DNA of 54,168 bases from Deltaproteobacteria bacterium (GTDB taxonomy: Bacteria; Myxococcota_A; Polyangia; Polyangiales; Sandaracinaceae), in contig JAFLCL010000029.1 in the NCBI GenBank assembly GCA_017303575.1, positions 1-54,168 of the forward strand. The letters run 5' to 3'. The position numbers and the translations under genes were made by a program. The notes beneath the pieces were generated by a model. That model ran no database searches, was not told the origin of the DNA, and saw only the letters and a list, made by a program, of their open reading frames with translations. Shown piece by piece: positions 1-12,977 of the stretch; position 1 is the first letter of the stretch, and each line of letters opens with the position of its first letter.

Positions 1-135
1 CAGGCCCGCGGCGTCGGCCGCGGCGTACCGCTCTCGCCGCTCCCGATAATTCGCGTCGAAGCGCAGTCCGTGGGCGGCGCCGTAGGCGCGTCGACCGAGT
101 CGGCTGTCGAGGATCTTGTCTCTGAACGAGCTCAC
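1..135 (-). CDS. Unidentified protein, 3' part cut by window edge
   Basis: A leftward frame is open from a GTG at 135 to the window edge (45 codons visible). It shows strongly biased GC third positions, whereas the same frame between 135 and an ATG at 219 is less biased, so I prefer the GTG. A GGAG sits about 7 nt before it. The visible protein starts MSSFRDKILDSRLGRRAYGA and is rich in Arg and Tyr. No family is recognisable from 45 residues. It lies 64 bp after the glycosyltransferase stop on the same strand, so co-transcription and a role in the same glycan pathway are possible but inferred. Confidence 0.5.
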   Translation of the reverse strand, partial: MSSFRDKILDSRLGRRAYGAAHGLRFDANYRERRERYAAADAAGL

Positions 136-199
136 GTCGCAGCTCCACGTCGGGCACCCAGCGCGGTGCTCGCCGACGACGACATCGTTTGGCAGTCGT

Positions 200-1396
200 T
201 CACCGCGCGAGCCTCTCATAGACGTCGCGGTACCGATGCGCAGGCTTCGCGAGCGGCCACTCTCGTTCCGCGTGCTCGCGACAGTGCGCGCGCATCGTCC
301 CCGCGCGTGCGTCCTCGCGCGCTCGACGGAGCGCATCGGTGAGCGCGGCCGCGTCGCCCGGAGGGAAGAGCCAGCCCGTCTCCCCTTCGCGCACGACGTC
401 GGGGAGACCTCCAACGTTCGATGCGACCACGGGCGTGCCGCACGCGATCGACTCCATCGCGACCTGACCCAGCGCCTCGACGCGCGAGGGCACCACGAAC
501 AGATCGGCGGCGGAGTACACGATCGACTGCAGCACCGGGTTGTCGATGCGACCGAGCACGTGAACGGGCACGCCACCGACGTCGCGATCGCCGTGCGCGC
601 CAGTGCCCATCGCCACGCCTCGCACACCGCTGCCGCGGAGCGCGCGGAGCGCCGCCTCGAGGACGTCGAAGCCTTTTACGGGGTCGGCGGTCACGTCGGC
701 GGAGAAGCCGACCACGAAGTCGTCTTGGGGAAGCTGGAGGGCGCGTCGTGCGCTCGCGCGATCCACGGGTCGATGGAGGTCGAGCGGCACGCCGTAGTGG
801 ATGGTCTCGACGTCGCGATCGAGGAGACGACGCGCGTAGGCAGAGGTGTCGTCGCTGTTGCCGGCGAGGTGGAGGCGACGACGTGAGTCGAAGTAGCGAC
901 GTCGACGTGCCTGCGCGACCTCTCGATCCTCACCGTCCGGCTTCACGCGAAGGGGCTTGCCGTTCACGACGAGCCGGTAGCTCTCGGGCGAGAAGCCCCA
1001 GTGATCGTGGAAGGTCCACACGGTCGGCAGCGCCGGGTCGATGCGCGCCAGGACGTCGTGATCGATCGCCGAGTTGTGGATGGCGTGGACGTGCAACACG
1101 TCCCAGCGCTCCGAGGCGATCACCTGATCGAGCCGCCTCGTCACGAGCGCACGTGCCACGCGTCGGCCCGCGGTGGGGCCCAGGCGACGCAGCCCGTTGA
1201 CGAGCACCTCGACGGGGCGCTCCGGCACGAGCGACTCCGACGTCCAGCTCACCGGCTCGAGGTAGGTCTCGGTGGAGGGGACTGCGAAGACGCGGTGGAC
1301 CGACACCCCGATCTCCGAGAGACCACGGGCGATGCGCGACGCCGCGATGCCCGCTCCTCCGCGGGTGTGTACATCCGACACGAAGAGAGCTCGCAT
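200..1396 (-). CDS. Glycosyltransferase family 4 (GT-B fold)
   Basis: This 398-residue protein has the layout of a retaining GT4 enzyme, which transfers sugar from an activated nucleotide donor to a cell-surface glycan or lipid acceptor. The N-terminus carries a GGAGIAASRIARGL stretch typical of the acceptor domain. The C-terminal domain has VVPSRVEALGQVAMESIACG, the E-x7-E donor-site motif, followed by GTPVVASNVGG. No membrane segments are visible, so it probably works on the inner face of the cytoplasmic membrane. The donor and acceptor cannot be told from sequence. The next leftward gene follows after 64 bp and is probably in the same operon. A TACGAT -10-like element lies 11 nt before the ATG. 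Confidence 0.85.
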   Translation of the reverse strand: MRALFVSDVHTRGGAGIAASRIARGLSEIGVSVHRVFAVPSTETYLEPVSWTSESLVPERPVEVLVNGLRRLGPTAGRRVARALVTRRLDQVIASERWDVLHVHAIHNSAIDHDVLARIDPALPTVWTFHDHWGFSPESYRLVVNGKPLRVKPDGEDREVAQARRRRYFDSRRRLHLAGNSDDTSAYARRLLDRDVETIHYGVPLDLHRPVDRASARRALQLPQDDFVVGFSADVTADPVKGFDVLEAALRALRGSGVRGVAMGTGAHGDRDVGGVPVHVLGRIDNPVLQSIVYSAADLFVVPSRVEALGQVAMESIACGTPVVASNVGGLPDVVREGETGWLFPPGDAAALTDALRRAREDARAGTMRAHCREHAEREWPLAKPAHRYRDVYERLAR

Positions 1397-1407
1397 GAGG
1401 CGGCGCC

Positions 1408-1413
1408 ATCGTA
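1408..1413 (-). promoter_or_regulatory. -10-like element of the GT4 gene
   Basis: Read leftward the bases are TACGAT, matching TANNNT, 11 nt before the ATG at 1396. Transcription would then start only a few bases before the ATG. I do not see a convincing -35. Confidence 0.35.
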
Positions 1414-1479
1414 GCGTCTCGATCCCAGCGGTCGAGCGCGCCGATTGACTCGGACTCGGCGTTCACCGAGGCTCGCTCC

Positions 1480-2571
1480 GTGCGTCGACGGAGCCTTCCC
1501 CGGTGGCCTTCTCTCGCGGCCGCGCTCGCGTGCGCCGCGTGTGACGGGGGCATCGGCTTCGCCGACACAGGCACGCGCGCGTCGGATGCTCCGATCGCGA
1601 CCGACGACGCTGGGACGCCCCGCGATGCTCACACCCGCGACAGCACCATCCCGGTCGTGCCCGACGGTGGACGCGACGCCGCGCGCCTCGGCGCCCCCTA
1701 CCCCATCGTGATGGCGCACGGCTTCTTCGGGTTCGAGGACTTCGCCGGCGCGGGGTTCATCGACTACTTCTGGGGGGTCCGGAGCGAGCTCGCGGCGCAC
1801 GGCGAGTCGCGGGTCTTCACGCCCGCGGTCGATCCGTTCAACGACTCCGAGACACGTGGGCGCGAGCTGCTCGCACACATCGAGGAGATCGTCGCGGAGA
1901 CTGGCTACGCGCGCGTGAACATCATCGCGCACTCGCAAGGAGGCCTCGACGCGCGCGTCGTCGCGAACCTGAGGCCGGATCTCGTGGCCTCGATCACCAC
2001 CGTCGCCACGCCGCACGAGGGCACGCCCGCCGCGGACGTGATCCTCCGCATCGTGAGCGACGAACGGCTGCGAGATCTCATCGACGCGCTCGTGCGTGTG
2101 ATCGCGTCCCCGCTCTACGATGCTGCCGGCGAGGAGACGAGCGTGTTCGCGCCGCTTCGACTCTTCTCGCGCGACGGCATCGCCGCCTTCGAGGCCATGC
2201 ACCCCGACGAGCCCACGGTGCAGTACTTCTCGGTCGCGGGTCGAAGCGACCGCACCGTCGGTCGCTCGCTCTGCAGGCCTGCCGATCGCCCCGACTTCCT
2301 GCGTCGCTACGACGACGTGACCGACCCGCTCGAGCCGCTGCTCGCAGTCCCGGGCGCCATCATCTCGGGCGATGCGTTCGATCCCACGCCCAACGATGGC
2401 CTCGTGAGCGTGGCGAGCGCACGTCACGGTCGCTTCCTCGGCTGCATCCCAGCCGATCACCTCGACGAGATCGGTCAGCTCTTCGGCGACTCGCCGGGGC
2501 TCTTCAACGACTTCGATCACCTCGCGTTCTACCGAGACCTCGTCGCGTTCCTCCGCGAGCAAGGGCTCTGA
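1480..2571 (+). CDS. Exported alpha/beta-hydrolase, triacylglycerol-lipase-like
   Basis: 363 residues starting at a GTG; a GAGG lies about 8 nt upstream. The N-terminus is basic then hydrophobic and ends in a Cys (ALACAAC), suggesting a lipoprotein, although the lipobox is not canonical. Residues 25-68 form a Thr/Asp-rich linker. The catalytic domain resembles bacterial family I lipases: an oxyanion motif AHGFFGF near 79, the nucleophile elbow AHSQGG with Ser152, a likely Asp306 in PNDGLVS and His327 in ADHLDE. C265 and C322 could form the disulfide known in family I.1 lipases. Role by family: hydrolysis of lipid or other esters outside the cytoplasm. No lipase-specific chaperone is adjacent. 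Confidence 0.85.
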   Translation: MRRRSLPRWPSLAAALACAACDGGIGFADTGTRASDAPIATDDAGTPRDAHTRDSTIPVVPDGGRDAARLGAPYPIVMAHGFFGFEDFAGAGFIDYFWGVRSELAAHGESRVFTPAVDPFNDSETRGRELLAHIEEIVAETGYARVNIIAHSQGGLDARVVANLRPDLVASITTVATPHEGTPAADVILRIVSDERLRDLIDALVRVIASPLYDAAGEETSVFAPLRLFSRDGIAAFEAMHPDEPTVQYFSVAGRSDRTVGRSLCRPADRPDFLRRYDDVTDPLEPLLAVPGAIISGDAFDPTPNDGLVSVASARHGRFLGCIPADHLDEIGQLFGDSPGLFNDFDHLAFYRDLVAFLREQGL

Positions 2572-2577
2572 ACGAGA

Positions 2578-3453
2578 TCAGCGGGGGCGGATCCCCACGC
2601 TCTGGATGACGCGGGTGCCGCCCAGGCTGCGCACGAGCCCGGAGCGACGGCTCATCGAGGAGCCTTCGACGAGCGGGCCGCTCCGCGTGACCCGCGCGAA
2701 CCTGCGGTACGCGCCGTCGAGGCCGAGACGGTTGAGGATGCTGGGGCCCACCGTCGAGCGCATCGGCTCGAGGCCCGCTGCGTCGAGGTGCTCGGCCCAG
2801 CCGCGGTAGCTGAACTCCTGGAGGTGAACGCCCATCGGAGGCGTGCCTCGGGGCAGGAGGAAGAACGACGCGTCGTGGGGGCCGTCGTCGATGTGGCAGG
2901 TGAGCGTGCAGACGGCGCCGCCAGGGCGGAGCACGCGACGGATCTCGCGGAGCACCCCGGGGAGATCGTCGGGGTGGAGGTGCTCCGCGACGTCGTTCCA
3001 GTACACGGTGTCGAACGACGCGTCGGCGAACGGAAGGCCCTCGGTCGCGTCGGCGCTCAACAGCTCGACGTTGGCAGGCGCGTCTCGTCGCGCGCGATCG
3101 AGCATCGCGTTGCTCACGTCGGTCGCGACGACGTGATCTGCATGCTTGGCCATCGCGCGCGCGGCGGTGCCCGTGCCGCAGCCGAGCTCCAGCACTCGCG
3201 CACCGGTGATCCATGGCTGGAAGCGAGCGAGGACCTCGGGCTGGAATCCGTACGAGTCGTCGCCCTCGGGGCTGGGGAACACCCGCCGCGCGAGCACGGG
3301 CCACACCGTGTACACGTCCGTGACGACCGCGCGCCGCTCCGCGCCAGCCTTGGACTTCATCAAGCGGACGTGCGCCTCGAGCTCGAAGTGCACGAGATCA
3401 CGGACCTCGGGGCGCTCGAGCTGAACGCGTCGCTGCTCTTCGGAAGCGCGCAT
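2578..3453 (-). CDS. Class I SAM-dependent methyltransferase
   Basis: 291 residues. The Rossmann SAM-binding core is clear: VLELGCGTGTAARAMA (motif I), an acidic end of strand 2 in VATDVSNAMLDRAR, a DAT motif, and the post-core strand VLRPGGAV. An N-terminal helical region of about 85 residues may recognise substrate. It resembles the UbiE/COQ5-type Methyltransf_11 group. The substrate is not predictable. It stands alone, converging with the lipase gene (6-bp gap). Upstream is the best-formed promoter of the window, and its -10 lies only 6 nt before the ATG. Confidence 0.85.
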   Translation of the reverse strand: MRASEEQRRVQLERPEVRDLVHFELEAHVRLMKSKAGAERRAVVTDVYTVWPVLARRVFPSPEGDDSYGFQPEVLARFQPWITGARVLELGCGTGTAARAMAKHADHVVATDVSNAMLDRARRDAPANVELLSADATEGLPFADASFDTVYWNDVAEHLHPDDLPGVLREIRRVLRPGGAVCTLTCHIDDGPHDASFFLLPRGTPPMGVHLQEFSYRGWAEHLDAAGLEPMRSTVGPSILNRLGLDGAYRRFARVTRSGPLVEGSSMSRRSGLVRSLGGTRVIQSVGIRPR

Positions 3454-3459
3454 CGCGCA

Positions 3460-3488
3460 GGGTTAGGGGCCACGTGCGGCGTGGTCAA
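3460..3488 (-). promoter_or_regulatory. Promoter of the methyltransferase gene, likely leaderless
   Basis: Read leftward, TTGACC (3488-3483) is followed after exactly 17 bp by TAACCC (3465-3460), then 6 bp to the ATG at 3453. The -35 match and the spacing fit a housekeeping sigma factor. Transcription would start at or within a base or two of the ATG, leaving no room for a Shine-Dalgarno sequence. Confidence 0.55.
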
Positions 3489-3518
3489 GCGAGCGAGGCG
3501 AAGCGCGAGCAGCGAGAC

Positions 3519-4487
3519 TCATCCCGAACGACGAGCGCCGAACGGCAGGTGACCGAGCGGACGTGCCTGCGCAGCGAGCAGGGGCTGAGCCCACGCGAGA
3601 TCCGGCGCCGCGTACGGCGCGAGCACGTCGATCACGAGCGCAGGATCGGGACGTCGCAGAGGGTCGTGATCGAGCAGCGCGTGCACGCAGGCAGCGATGT
3701 CGATCGGGATGCCCGGAACCGTCTTCGAAAGGAGCTCGGGCAGGCCGCGTCGCAGGGCGACGAGCGTCTCGAGCGGAGTCTGTCCGCCATAGAGAGGCAC
3801 GCCCGTGAGCAGCTCGTGGAGCAGCACCCCCAGGCCGTGACGTGCGCCGAGGTCGTTCCCGGTCACGTCCCCTGCGCCGCGTCTCCGCAGCGACTCGGGC
3901 GCGAGATACCCGAGCCACGACGTGCTGCCACGCAGCCCTGCCTGCGCGCGAATCTCGGGCCGCAGCAGTGCATCCAGCCCGAGATCCAGCAGCCACGCGC
4001 CGCTCGCGGAGAGGCCGGTGCTGAACGGATCGAAGCGCTCGGACGTTCCTTCCGACAGTGCTTGCGCGAGCTCCACGCCGACACGCGCGACGATCTCGGG
4101 CGGCCAGGGTGCGCGGGCTCCGATCAGCACGCGCGCGAACGGCAGAGTCGGCTCGAGCGAGAAGAAGGCGATGAGCCCTTCGTCGATCGCCGCCGGCACG
4201 GCGGACTCGCGATAGCCCGCCGTCGGCTCGTGGTGAGACCGCATCCGCGACCGACGCACGGCACCGAGCCGCGCCCGGCGGTGTGCCCCGACTGCGCGAA
4301 GCGAGGCTGACGCGAGCGCGCGCGTTCCCTCCTGGGCCGAGGCGTCCTCGCAGACCGCGAGGACTCGCGTTGCGCCGAGCATGGCGTCCCACGCGATGAG
4401 TCCCGGCGAGAAGGGCTCCGCGCGCGAGACGACCTCCACGCTCGTCCCATCCTCGAGGTCTACCCTACGCCCAGGCGAGAACGGCAC
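3519..4487 (-). CDS. Degenerate Ser/Thr protein-kinase-like protein (pseudokinase)
   Basis: 322 residues from a GTG. The C-terminal half reads like a Hanks-kinase C-lobe: a DLG in the DFG position (168-170), LAPESL in the APE position (195-200), then NDLGARHGLGVLLHELLTG, matching the F-helix D-x-W-S-x-G-x-x-L-x-E-x-L pattern with Asp212, and an RRPDP near the usual conserved Arg. The N-terminal half lacks a glycine loop, the VAIK lysine and the HRD catalytic loop. Catalysis is therefore unlikely, and a binding or scaffolding role is inferred. Myxobacteria carry many kinase-like proteins. A TACTGT element 7 nt before the GTG suggests a leaderless transcript. Confidence 0.65.
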   Translation of the reverse strand: MPFSPGRRVDLEDGTSVEVVSRAEPFSPGLIAWDAMLGATRVLAVCEDASAQEGTRALASASLRAVGAHRRARLGAVRRSRMRSHHEPTAGYRESAVPAAIDEGLIAFFSLEPTLPFARVLIGARAPWPPEIVARVGVELAQALSEGTSERFDPFSTGLSASGAWLLDLGLDALLRPEIRAQAGLRGSTSWLGYLAPESLRRRGAGDVTGNDLGARHGLGVLLHELLTGVPLYGGQTPLETLVALRRGLPELLSKTVPGIPIDIAACVHALLDHDPLRRPDPALVIDVLAPYAAPDLAWAQPLLAAQARPLGHLPFGARRSG

Positions 4488-4494
4488 GCCCGAG

Positions 4495-4500
4495 ACAGTA
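4495..4500 (-). promoter_or_regulatory. -10-like element of the pseudokinase gene
   Basis: TACTGT read leftward, ending 7 nt before the GTG at 4487. This is the spacing expected for a transcript beginning at the start codon. No strong -35 was seen. Confidence 0.35.
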
Positions 4501-4557
4501 CACAGCCTCGGCGTGCGGTTCCCACCCTCACGCGCCCGATGTCTCGAAGCGGTCCGG

Positions 4558-9089
<4,532 letters not shown>

Positions 9090-9219
9090 GTGCGACACGC
9101 CTCCGCCGCAGGCGAAGACGTCAGCGCTGGAAGTGCGTTCAGTCTCGCGAGCCGGCCGCTTCTAGCAGCCATCGCGAGGTACGCGCAACACGAGGCGCTG
9201 CAGGAGGCGGCGCGGATCC

Positions 9220-9801
9220 ATGTCGCGTCCGAGGCGCGCGCCACGTACACCGAGGGCCGTGCAGCGAGTCCGCGCGTGTCTCCTCGTGGTCCTCTTCCTC
9301 GCGTTGGCGAGCCTGGCGTACGCGACGCCGCGCATCGGCGCGCACGATCTGCCCACCCTGTTCTACGTCGCCAAGTCCGACGATCGGAACCGCGTGGACT
9401 ACGGCGTGCGCCTCGACGCGAGCTGCTCCCCCGTCGGCGACGAGCCAGTCTTCGCGTACTGGCGCCGCTTCGAGCCGGGACAAGATCCGCTCGGGGATCT
9501 CAACGTGCTCGATCGCACGATCTACGGCATCGCGCAGCAGGAGGTCCGCACGCGGGCCCCCAATGGCAGCTGGATCGAGGTGTCGCTCCGCGCCCTTCCC
9601 TCACGGCGTGTGCTGGTCCTCGTGCAGCGTGCGGGTGATCGGTGCGTGGGCGCCGCGCAGACGGACATTCGTGGGCGCGAGTCGATCCTCGATCACGTCT
9701 TCGTGCAGCTCGGCGGGTCTGCCTCGATCGATCACGCGATGATCCGCGGCGAGGACCGCGCGAGCGGTGAGCCCGTCTCGGAGCGATTCGTCCCCCGCTG
9801 A
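9220..9801 (+). CDS. Small exported protein, DUF4833-like
   Basis: 193 residues, with a GGAGG upstream of the ATG. A long basic N-terminus leads into a hydrophobic segment and a Sec cleavage-like ALASLAYA-T around residue 36. The mature part contains LPTLFYVAKSDDRNRVDY and VFAYWRRFEPG, which I recall as the pattern of DUF4833 (unknown function). Two Cys residues could pair outside the cytoplasm. It converges with the START-domain gene (6-bp gap). The function is unknown; secretion is inferred from the signal peptide. Confidence 0.7.
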   Translation: MSRPRRAPRTPRAVQRVRACLLVVLFLALASLAYATPRIGAHDLPTLFYVAKSDDRNRVDYGVRLDASCSPVGDEPVFAYWRRFEPGQDPLGDLNVLDRTIYGIAQQEVRTRAPNGSWIEVSLRALPSRRVLVLVQRAGDRCVGAAQTDIRGRESILDHVFVQLGGSASIDHAMIRGEDRASGEPVSERFVPR

Positions 9802-9806
9802 GCCGA

Positions 9807-11084
9807 TCAGTGGCCTTCGTTCAGGCCCCGACGAAGCCCGCGGAACGCCATCAACAGGCCGCTGGCGACGAGGCCCGGCCGGAACGCCGGATCCGTCGAC
9901 TCGATGGCCGCGATGATGGGCACTCCGTCCGAAGGATCGAGCCGCGCCGCGAGCGTCGCGTACGTGTTGGTCCCATCCGCGGGGCGGGTTCCGAGCACGA
10001 TCCGCCCTCCCTGCATCGCACCCGAGAGCGCCTCGAGCTCCACCTCGTCGGTGGTGACGTCGCGGATCGCGAGCTGACCGCTCGATCCGAGAAACGGCAC
10101 ATCGACGTTCCAGCCGTAGCGCGCGCTGGCCTCGTCGCGCGACAGCTCCGTGAGCGTCGCACCGTTCAAGAGGCCGACGCAGAAGCTCACGGGATCGAAG
10201 AACGCGTGACGCACGCGATCCGCAGGGAACAAGAGGCGCGTCACGCCCACGATGGCGCCGAGATCGGAGCCGTCGGTGGTCTCGAGCACGAAGACCTCGC
10301 CGCGCGACACGAGCAGGCCGAGCGACGCCGGGTCGACGTGCAGCGAGCGTGGATCGCCGAGCGGCGAGTCGATGCGAGGACGCGAGACGCCCGCACGACG
10401 CTCGGCCTCGCCTCGAAGACGAGCGACGGTCGCGATCGAGAGCACGAGGCTCAGAGAGCGGCTGATCGTGAGCGCCGAGCCCGCTGCCTCTCGCGCGACG
10501 TAGTTCGCATCGCGCACGTCGTGGCGTCCCACGATGACGAGCTGACACCGTCCTTCGTCGCCACGCACCGGCGTCGCGCGGATGACGCGTCGCGCGCGGC
10601 CGAGATCACCCGTGTGGGTCTCGAGCACCACGCGAAAGCCGTTCGCGCCGTCGCCGTCGGCCACGGTGGTGACCACGGTGTGGCCACGGAACGAGAGCAC
10701 CGAGGCCTGCCACGTCCACTCGAACGACGTCGTGTCGGCGCTGCTCGACTCGATCGCCACCGTATCGATGGCTGGCATGAACGCGGGGTACGACGCGACG
10801 TCGCGCGCTGTCGCGAGCACCTCCGCGCAGCCGACCTCGGCGCGGGCCACGACCGTCACCTGAGGCAGCTCGACGAACTCCGTCGACTCGATGTGGGTGA
10901 CGACCGCGCGATCGAGCAGAGGCTCGATCGACGCGAGCTCCGCCGGGGAGAGCGCGCGCGTCGGGAGCGTGAGCGCGTTCTCCTGCGCGGACGCGGAGGA
11001 CGCGAGCGATACGACGGCGAGCGAACAAGCAAGGGAGAAGCGGTTCACGGCCCCGATCGACGAACGCGGAGCGCGCGCATTCAC
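9807..11084 (-). CDS. Exported protein with two START/SRPBCC-like domains
   Basis: 425 residues with a signal peptide (hydrophobic 16-34, cleavage near SSASA-QE). Residues about 70-205 read as a polyketide-cyclase/START lipid-binding fold: VTVVARAEVGCAEVLATARDVASYPAFMPAID, followed by alternating strands. Residues about 235-400 form a second segment that I read as a related or diverged copy. SRPBCC proteins bind hydrophobic ligands in a deep cavity. An exported, possibly duplicated version suggests lipid or sterol handling in the periplasm (inference). The C-terminus FRGLRRGLNEGH is basic. It stands alone and diverges from the lipid-kinase gene. Confidence 0.65.
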   Translation of the reverse strand: MNARAPRSSIGAVNRFSLACSLAVVSLASSASAQENALTLPTRALSPAELASIEPLLDRAVVTHIESTEFVELPQVTVVARAEVGCAEVLATARDVASYPAFMPAIDTVAIESSSADTTSFEWTWQASVLSFRGHTVVTTVADGDGANGFRVVLETHTGDLGRARRVIRATPVRGDEGRCQLVIVGRHDVRDANYVAREAAGSALTISRSLSLVLSIATVARLRGEAERRAGVSRPRIDSPLGDPRSLHVDPASLGLLVSRGEVFVLETTDGSDLGAIVGVTRLLFPADRVRHAFFDPVSFCVGLLNGATLTELSRDEASARYGWNVDVPFLGSSGQLAIRDVTTDEVELEALSGAMQGGRIVLGTRPADGTNTYATLAARLDPSDGVPIIAAIESTDPAFRPGLVASGLLMAFRGLRRGLNEGH

Positions 11085-11099
11085 AGCGGTCGGATCCGC

Positions 11100-11105
11100 T
11101 ACGCT
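11100..11105 (+). promoter_or_regulatory. -10-like element of the lipid-kinase-like gene
   Basis: TACGCT followed by 8 bp and the GTG start at 11114, consistent with a transcript beginning at the start codon. The same hexamer recurs before thiD and before the gene at 48217. Confidence 0.4.
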
Positions 11106-11113
11106 GGGCGCCC

Positions 11114-12079
11114 GTGCGCGTCCTCTGCCTCGTGAACCCCCGCGCGCGCCGCTTGAGGCGCGGGAGGCTCGCGGCCGATCAGGTGCAGGCCATCCTCGGA
11201 CGCGCGGGCGACGTGGTCATCACGAAGGATCTCGCGCACCTCGAGCAGGTGCTGCGCGCCGAGCTGGGCTCGGACCTCGCGTGCATCGTGACGGTCGGCG
11301 GTGACGGTGCGCTCCACTGGGCGATCAATCTCGCGCTTCCGATCGCGCGCGAGCGCGGGATCACGCTGCCGCCGTTCCTGCCGGCGCGGAGCGGCACGAT
11401 CGACTTCGTGGCGCGCAAGGTCGGCCTCGAAGGAAGCCCCGCCGACATCCTCGCGCGCGTGGAGGCGCGTGTGCGCTCGGGTCGCCCCATCGAGTCCCGC
11501 ACGCTCGCGACGGCGTGCTTCGCGATCGAGCCCGAGCACGGCGAGCCCCGCGAGGTGATCGCGTTCGCCGCCGCCGTCGGTGGCATCGGCGTGCGCTTCT
11601 TCGACCAGTACTACGCGCACCCGGATCCCTCGCCCGCGACGATCGTCGCGGTCATCGCGCGCGCAGTGAGCGGCTTCCCGTTCGGCACCGCGCACGCGAA
11701 GGAGATGTTCCGCCCGCAGGCCGCCGAGGTGCACATCGATGGTGTGCGCGTGCCCAGCGACGTGCACAGCGGTCTCCACGTGGGCGCCATCGGGATCGAT
11801 CTCGGCGGAGTGCTCAAGGTCTTTCCGCTCGCGAAAGACGGCTTCCTCCACCTCCACGCGGGCGAGCTCGAGGCCACCGGCATCATCGCATCCCTGCCCG
11901 CGCTCGCGAGCGGAGGCCTGATCCGCGGCGAGAAGTTCATCGAGACTGCGGGCAAGCGCTTCGAGGTCGTGGCCCGCGGCGACGAGCTGCTCCGTCCCGT
12001 GCTGGACGGCGAGCGTTATGCCGATCTGCGTCGTGTCGTCGTCACGCCGGGGCCCGACGTGCGCGTCGCGATCGTGTGA
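11114..12079 (+). CDS. Diacylglycerol/lipid kinase family protein
   Basis: 321 residues starting at a GTG. It has the DAGK catalytic fold: an N-terminal VNPRAR strand-turn, the nucleotide-binding GGDG (62-65) followed by ALHWAIN, and PARSGTIDFVARKVG in place of the usual P-x-GTxNDFAR motif. A C-terminal beta-sandwich contains LDGE. Relatives (YegS, DgkB, sphingosine kinase) phosphorylate diacylglycerol or other lipid alcohols with ATP at the membrane. The GTIDFVA variant of GTxNDFA keeps the Thr and Asp but has Ile where Asn is usual, so the substrate may differ. thiD follows after 23 bp. Confidence 0.8.
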   Translation: MRVLCLVNPRARRLRRGRLAADQVQAILGRAGDVVITKDLAHLEQVLRAELGSDLACIVTVGGDGALHWAINLALPIARERGITLPPFLPARSGTIDFVARKVGLEGSPADILARVEARVRSGRPIESRTLATACFAIEPEHGEPREVIAFAAAVGGIGVRFFDQYYAHPDPSPATIVAVIARAVSGFPFGTAHAKEMFRPQAAEVHIDGVRVPSDVHSGLHVGAIGIDLGGVLKVFPLAKDGFLHLHAGELEATGIIASLPALASGGLIRGEKFIETAGKRFEVVARGDELLRPVLDGERYADLRRVVVTPGPDVRVAIV

Positions 12080-12090
12080 GCCCCGCGGGC

Positions 12091-12096
12091 TACGCT
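12091..12096 (+). promoter_or_regulatory. -10-like element of thiD
   Basis: TACGCT ends 6 nt before the thiD ATG at 12103. It could give thiD its own leaderless transcript in addition to read-through from the lipid-kinase gene. Confidence 0.35.
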
Positions 12097-12102
12097 GCGC
12101 TC

Positions 12103-12897
12103 ATGTCGCGCAGACACGTTCCGATCGCCCTCACGATCGCAGGCTCGGACCCTTCCGGCGGCGCGGGCCTCCAGGCCGATCTCAAGACGTTTCATCAACA
12201 CGGCGTCTACGGTGCCAGCGTCGTCACGCTGCTCACGGTGCAGAGCACGCAGCGCGTGTCGCGCGTGGACGTGATGTCGCCCGAGCTCGTCGCAGCGCAG
12301 CTCGATGCCGTGCGCGAGGACCTCGACGTCGCAGCGATCAAGACGGGCGCGCTCGGCTCGGCGGCCGTCGTGCGCGCGGTCGCGAAGAGCCTCGGCGAGC
12401 ACCCCGCGCTGCCCTGCGTGGTCGATCCCGTGATGGTGAGCAAGCACGGTCATGCGCTGCTCGACGACGACGCTGTCGAGGCGTGCATGACGGAGCTCTT
12501 CCCGCGCGCGACGCTCGTCACCCCGAACGTGCCGGAGGCCGAGCGCATGCTGGGACTGGCGATCGACGCCGAGACGTTGGAGGACGCTGCCGCAGCGCTC
12601 GCGCGCAAGCTCGGCGTCGCGGTGTTGCTCAAGGGCGGTCACCTCGTGGGCGGCGACAGCGTGGACGTGCTCGCTGTGCGAGGCACCCTCACCCGCTTCT
12701 CGAGCCCCCGCATCGGCAGCCCGCACACGCACGGCACGGGCTGCACGTTCTCATCGGCGATCACCGCGCGCCTGGCGGGCGGCGCCTCCCTCACCGATGC
12801 GATCGCGGGCGCCAAGCGCTGGCTCACGCGTGCCATCCAGCACGCGCCCGCGATCGGCCGTGGCATCGGTCCCGTCGATCACCTCGAGCCGCTTTGA
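12103..12897 (+). CDS. thiD: Hydroxymethylpyrimidine/phosphomethylpyrimidine kinase
   Basis: 264 residues, the normal ThiD length. It makes HMP diphosphate from HMP in two ATP-dependent steps for thiamine synthesis. Diagnostic parts are the N-terminal [20 protein letters not shown] motif, [26 protein letters not shown] and the anion-hole [11 protein letters not shown] around residue 213. The fold is ribokinase-like and cytoplasmic. No other thiamine gene or TPP riboswitch is visible nearby; the leader is too short for one. Confidence 0.95.
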   Translation: MSRRHVPIALTIAGSDPSGGAGLQADLKTFHQHGVYGASVVTLLTVQSTQRVSRVDVMSPELVAAQLDAVREDLDVAAIKTGALGSAAVVRAVAKSLGEHPALPCVVDPVMVSKHGHALLDDDAVEACMTELFPRATLVTPNVPEAERMLGLAIDAETLEDAAAALARKLGVAVLLKGGHLVGGDSVDVLAVRGTLTRFSSPRIGSPHTHGTGCTFSSAITARLAGGASLTDAIAGAKRWLTRAIQHAPAIGRGIGPVDHLEPL

Positions 12898-12977
12898 CTC
12901 AGGGAGCGAGAAACATCGATTCACGGCCCGACGCGAAGCGCGCGGATCCTTTCGCGCTCTCTCTCGCGGGCGGGCGA

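Noticed and set aside
12898..12977. Weak inverted repeat (AGCGCG...CGCGCT) between thiD and the AgmX-like gene as a terminator
   Set aside because: The stem is only 6 bp with a 10-nt loop and no T-run.
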